Shown here: one piece after another, positions 60,594-64,000 of the stretch
How positions within the stretch are numbered: position 1 is the first letter of the stretch
Layout of the letters: the number at the start of each line of letters is the position of its first letter
Translations under genes and position numbers: made by a program
The notes under the pieces: generated by a model
Seen by the model: only the letters and a program-made list of their open reading frames with translations
Told to the model about the DNA's origin: nothing
Databases searched by the model: none
Source: Dehalococcoidia bacterium
GTDB taxonomy: Bacteria; Chloroflexota; Dehalococcoidia; DSTF01; JACRBR01
NCBI GenBank assembly: GCA_021731085.1
Contig: JAKFYB010000002.1
Coordinates: 1-64,000, forward strand
Direction of reading: 5' to 3'
DNA length: 64,000 bases

Positions 60594-62627
60594 TTAGCTG
60601 GCGCGCTCGTCGGGCGAATCGACGTTCTGATGCCCGAATCCCATGTCTCGTGGCATCATCTCCGTCAGTCGCCGTGGACGGTCCTCGGAGGCGGTTCCGG
60701 GCTGCGGCAACACGAGGGGCACCTGCGGCGGTTCGGGCTTCTCACGCAAGACGTTGGGGACGTCCTCTGCTTGAGTCGGCGAAGATATTGGAGTTGGCGC
60801 GGGCCTGAGCTCGGCCAATGCTTCCTCGGTAGGCACGCCTTCCGGAAGCAACTTGAATTCGAAGGTGTGCCCGCCGATCGAGAAACTCTCGCCAGGCTCG
60901 AGCATTTGCCATCCGCCTGGAGCGCCTTCGAACGCTATGGTCGTCAGGCGCGTCATGCGGTGGTACATGAGCGTCCCCTTCCGAATCCACAAGCGGGCTT
61001 CTTCGGAAGCGAGTGAAGCATCGTCGATGTGCACCGCGCACGTGTCGCCGTTGCCCAAACTCACCGGTTTTCCACCCACGGGATAGAGGCTTCCCGCATC
61101 GGATCCAGACCGCGAAATCAACACACCCAGAGCCTCGCCGATGTCTTGCACAGTCGGAGCGCCCACGGCATCAGGCTCGACGCCGACTTCGTCCTCGGCT
61201 GCCGGAGTGCCGCGGCTAATGGTTCGGTGCTGCCCAGTCCAAGGGGTCACGCGCTGGTCAGGCGAGACCATGGCCAATGTCGGTCCGGAGGTCGTGCGAA
61301 TGCGCTGAATCACTGCGTAGCCGATGCCGATCAGCGCCACAACGGCCACGATCGCCGCTAACGGGAGGATCGGCAGGCCCCCGCCGTCGGTCGCTGACGC
61401 AGGATCATCCACCACCACAGGCACCGCTGGCACGGAGGTAAAGCTCACGCCATCGCCATCGATAATTTGATCGCCCACCGTGACGGCGACGCGCAAGGTG
61501 TGTGAGCTTTCGCCGAATTTGTCCGGATCGTACGTATAGGTGAAAGGCGCCTCAGTTGTTTCGAAGACGTTGACATCGTCAACGTAGAACGCAGCTTTCG
61601 TGATCGGCTGGGTACCGCCCGCGGTCACCGTTACATCACGCGGTTCGGTGATTGACTCACCAGCGGAGAGCCCCGTTACAACCACATTGGGCGCGACGAA
61701 GCCGGGCCCAGGTACGAACGGCGCCGTCGCTGAGCCAGTGCGCCCACCTGCGTTGACCTGCAGATCGATCGTCGATGAGGGCTTACCCGTAGCCGCTGCC
61801 GCGTCGATCGTAACGAGATACTGGTTCTGCAGGATGCGCCCGATGCTGGCGTACACACCCTGCAAGTCTCCGGATCCGGGAGCCTCCAGGTACTGACCGT
61901 TCGTTGCGTTCGCGAGTTCGATGAGGAACGAGGAATCCTCAATCGCAGCGCCCTGCGCGATTGTAAACACGGGCACGCCGGACAGCGAAGCCGTCGTAAG
62001 GGCGTCCTGCGCGGTGATGCCGGTGACGATTGCGTCAGCAGCGCCGTCAGTCAGCATGATCATCGCGCGTCGTAGCGAGGTCGAGGTGGCCGCCTGGCGA
62101 ATCGCAGCGTCCGTTGCCTTGTACGTTTCCGTCTGCCCGCTCGAGGTTAGTGAATTGATCGCAGCAATCGCCGTTTCCTTGTCTGTCGTGTAGTCCTGCT
62201 GCAACGTTACTGAGTTCGCGAAACGCATGACGGCGACCCGGTCCTCGGGCGCAAGCCCGCGGATAAAGGAGATGGCTGCGGCCTTCGCCTGCGCCAGTCC
62301 TTCGCCCTCAGTGCTTCCGCTCGTGTCCATGAGCATCAGCACATCAAGCGGAATCGTCTGACTGGAGGCGAGCTCAGCTTCTGTGACAGCGGCCGGCTGG
62401 CCATCAACCGTCGCGACAAAGCTGTCCTTGGTGAGACTGCCGGGCGTTGTCGCGGTTGTGTCTTCAATGTTTACTACCGCTTGCACCAGGGGGTATTCGA
62501 GCTCAGTGATATTGGCAACAGTGACTCGGACAGCGTCCTGACCGCTGACAACTGACGCAAACGTCAGCGCCGCTGCACCTGCGATGGCGCTACAAAACAC
62601 GGACCGCAGCCGTCGGGTGCCAACCAT
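60594..62627 (-). CDS. Membrane protein with external VWA domain and cytoplasmic FHA-like domain
   Basis: A 677-residue protein. A signal peptide (SVFCSAIAGAAALTFASVVS) is followed by a VWA domain with intact MIDAS (MLMDTSGSTEGEG), then Ig-like regions (about 300-420), one membrane segment (ILPLAAIVAVVALIGIGYAVI, about 420-440), and a cytoplasmic FHA-like fold (SLGNGDTCAVHIDD). The phosphothreonine-binding Arg and Ser/His of FHA domains are absent. A Pro-rich tail ends it. AGGGG precedes ATG at 62627. It may connect surface adhesion to the inside of the cell and is placed next to Tad pilus genes. Confidence 0.88.
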   Translation of the reverse strand: MVGTRRLRSVFCSAIAGAAALTFASVVSGQDAVRVTVANITELEYPLVQAVVNIEDTTATTPGSLTKDSFVATVDGQPAAVTEAELASSQTIPLDVLMLMDTSGSTEGEGLAQAKAAAISFIRGLAPEDRVAVMRFANSVTLQQDYTTDKETAIAAINSLTSSGQTETYKATDAAIRQAATSTSLRRAMIMLTDGAADAIVTGITAQDALTTASLSGVPVFTIAQGAAIEDSSFLIELANATNGQYLEAPGSGDLQGVYASIGRILQNQYLVTIDAAAATGKPSSTIDLQVNAGGRTGSATAPFVPGPGFVAPNVVVTGLSAGESITEPRDVTVTAGGTQPITKAAFYVDDVNVFETTEAPFTYTYDPDKFGESSHTLRVAVTVGDQIIDGDGVSFTSVPAVPVVVDDPASATDGGGLPILPLAAIVAVVALIGIGYAVIQRIRTTSGPTLAMVSPDQRVTPWTGQHRTISRGTPAAEDEVGVEPDAVGAPTVQDIGEALGVLISRSGSDAGSLYPVGGKPVSLGNGDTCAVHIDDASLASEEARLWIRKGTLMYHRMTRLTTIAFEGAPGGWQMLEPGESFSIGGHTFEFKLLPEGVPTEEALAELRPAPTPISSPTQAEDVPNVLREKPEPPQVPLVLPQPGTASEDRPRRLTEMMPRDMGFGHQNVDSPDERAS

Positions 62628-62768
62628 CACATTCGCCCCTTCTGTCGCCACCGGAGACCTACTCACGAGTCTCTTCGGTGCATCTGTCAAGAACGCATTG
62701 GGCGACCTTGACACCACCTTGTGCCGGTGGCAGGATCAACGCCTCAGCCGAGGGCGTACCGAAGCGAC

Positions 62769-62958
62769 GGGCCATCAAACGGCCCACGCTCTCAGAATCA
62801 GTATCGACAGTTCTGGCGACGCGTTGAGCGTCGCCGCGCGCCAGGCAAGGATGCGAGGCACGCAGCTCTTCCTCTCCGCCAGGCGGAGAGTCTTACATCG
62901 GGGCTACGGGCCCAGGGGACGCGCGTTCAGGAGGCGGGGCCTGGTTCGCGTCCCCTGG
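62769..62958. other. Cluster of hairpins in the divergent 512-bp intergenic region 62628-63139
   Basis: The gap between the VWA gene and the AAA ATPase gene holds no convincing gene. Four inverted repeats follow each other: GGGCC/GGCCC (62769-62785), GGCGACGC/GCGTCGCC (62815-62835), CTCTCCG/CGGAGAG (62872-62890) and CCAGGGGACGCG/CGCGTCCCCTGG (62912-62958, 12 bp perfect). It could be a structured leader RNA or a regulatory region; the strand cannot be decided. No confident match to a known riboswitch is seen. Confidence 0.5.
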
Positions 62959-63139
62959 CCCCAACCCGCTTCCAACCTCTGAGACTTACTCGCCAACGCG
63001 CTTCACCTTTGCTTCCCTCAACCGATACTTCCTTCGGAGGACGCTGGAAGAGCCGCTGCTCGTCTGTCTGTTCGTGCGTCAACCAGGTTTGCCCAAGAGG
63101 ATGATCCGCATTGTCGCTGCCCAATGAGGGGACACCTGT

Positions 63140-64000
63140 ATGACGACAGAAACCGCCACCACGCGCTCCCTCGTTGATGCCGCCGACAACGTGAGCGGCC
63201 GCGCCGAAGACGTCGGGGGCGCTCCATTCGTCCCGCAGCCACAGACCGTCGACGAAACCGGCCTCGATTTCTCGATGATCCTCGATCTCGTTGTGAAGTC
63301 GATCTACTTCGCCGGACGGCCGGCGGCCCGCCAGATCTCTGCGCAAATAGCACTGCCATTTCCGGTTGTCGATGAGATTCTGACGTTCATGAAGCGCGAA
63401 CAAATGGCCGAAGTCGTCGGCAGCTCGGGCATGGGCGAGCAGTTGTATCAGTACTCTCTGTCTGCCAAGGGCATGGAAAAAGCCGAGGAAGCCCTCTCCC
63501 GTAATCACTACGTCGGCCCGGCCCCGGTGCCATTCGAGCTTTACCTCGAAGTCCTGAAGGCACAGTCGATCCGGAACATTCGCCTCACGCCCGAAAGCGT
63601 TGGCCGTGCCGTGTCCCACCTCGTCCTCGACGACTCGGTGACGGAGGCACTTGGCCCCGCCGTTAACTCTGGCCGCTCGATGCTCATTTACGGTGGCTCG
63701 GGTAACGGCAAGAGCACCATCACGGGCGCCGTCGGACGAATGCTCCCGGGTGAAGTCCTGATCCCGTACGCCATCGACATCAACGGCATCATCGTCAAAC
63801 TGTACGACCCACGCATCCACCAGGAGATCGCGCCGGATAAGGCGGACCGGCGCAACATGGAGCCGAATGGCGCGAGTGCTGAACGCCGCCGCGACCGCCG
63901 CTGGGTCGTCGCAAGGCGCCCAATGATTACGGCCGGCGGTGAGCTCACCTTGGCTGAACTCGAACTGAAGTACTCGCAGCAGTCCAAGTTCTACATCGCG
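63140..64000 (+). CDS. AAA-type ATPase next to Tad genes, C-terminus cut by window edge
   Basis: The first 287 residues are present. A winged-helix-like N-terminal region (about 45-110) with LVVKSIYFAGRPAARQISAQ is followed by an ATPase domain with Walker A IYGGSGNGKST (about 185-195) and then VGRMLPGEVLIPYAIDINGI. Similar ATPases occur with Tad-type loci in several phyla and are mostly uncharacterised. GAGGGGA lies 8 nt before the ATG. It is transcribed away from the VWA gene and continues beyond the window. Confidence 0.85.
   Translation, partial: MTTETATTRSLVDAADNVSGRAEDVGGAPFVPQPQTVDETGLDFSMILDLVVKSIYFAGRPAARQISAQIALPFPVVDEILTFMKREQMAEVVGSSGMGEQLYQYSLSAKGMEKAEEALSRNHYVGPAPVPFELYLEVLKAQSIRNIRLTPESVGRAVSHLVLDDSVTEALGPAVNSGRSMLIYGGSGNGKSTITGAVGRMLPGEVLIPYAIDINGIIVKLYDPRIHQEIAPDKADRRNMEPNGASAERRRDRRWVVARRPMITAGGELTLAELELKYSQQSKFYIA

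Noticed and set aside
62841-62925. c-di-GMP-I riboswitch
   Set aside because: Some blocks (GGCAA, ACGCA) are in order, but the conserved AAAGCC and GGTAGC cores do not match and the first hairpin is missing, so it is reported only as an unnamed structured region.
1-64000. CRISPR array, rRNA genes or insertion sequences
   Set aside because: No regularly spaced repeats, rRNA-like stretches or transposase genes with terminal repeats were recognised anywhere in the window.

Overview
The window looks like the chromosome of a GC-rich, free-living bacterium, most likely a member of the Chloroflexota (Dehalococcoidia/SAR202-like gene content). That assignment is inference. It rests on a Tad-type pilus operon with CpaB, TadZ, TadA, TadB and TadC, split MaoC/SDR acyl-CoA genes, a K+-independent type proton pyrophosphatase, an EcKL-like phosphotransferase, a LarA-like protein and a DUF2961 protein. 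An L,D-transpeptidase and a cell-surface-type ABC exporter imply a peptidoglycan-containing envelope. Genes are densely packed on both strands, many with 1-14 bp overlaps.

Layout. 1-2.7 kb: edge of a prophage or phage-derived island on the minus strand (terminase small subunit start, a small ORF, a D5/P4-like primase-helicase). 2.8-9.1 kb: minus-strand membrane protein, SLC13 anion transporter, leucyl aminopeptidase and AbgT transporter. 9.3-18.5 kb: Vps62-like membrane protein, MmpL transporter, ABC-F ATPase, fumarylacetoacetase-like hydrolase, a 59-residue membrane protein, DNA polymerase IV and an orphan DNA methyltransferase. 18.5-25.2 kb: two small Cys-containing proteins, a primary-type sigma factor, acyl-CoA synthetase and proton pyrophosphatase, with a shared hairpin terminator between the last two. 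25.5-29.4 kb: a six-gene operon made of two FAS1-dehydratase-like/MaoC pairs and two SDR paralogues, read as an (R)-specific hydratase/dehydrogenase system. 29.7-37.6 kb: hypothetical protein, XerC/D-type recombinase, surface-polymer ABC exporter with two methyltransferase-like proteins and a hexapeptide acyltransferase, then a beta-lactamase-like protein, cupin and Lrp regulator. 37.6-45.4 kb: orphan Tat-type substrate-binding lipoprotein, tRNA-Asp, kinase-like protein, YceI, LarA-like protein, LmbE-like deacetylase, HTH protein and L,D-transpeptidase. 45.5-54.1 kb: acyl-CoA dehydrogenase, pseudo-hydrolase/adenylate cyclase fusion, amidohydrolase, serine hydrolase, WYL regulator, GH172-like protein and an ABM monooxygenase. 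54.2-64 kb: the Tad pilus locus with an ECF sigma factor, a VWA/FHA-like membrane protein and, divergently, an AAA ATPase cut by the window edge.

The most unusual items are: a run of four hairpins in the 512-bp divergent region 62628-63139; a class III cyclase fused to an alpha/beta hydrolase fold without its nucleophile serine; the duplicated MaoC module with divergent active sites; a recurring -10-like hexamer 5-7 nt before start codons that suggests leaderless transcription; and small genes below the usual size cut-off. No CRISPR array, rRNA or insertion sequence was seen. One tRNA was found.
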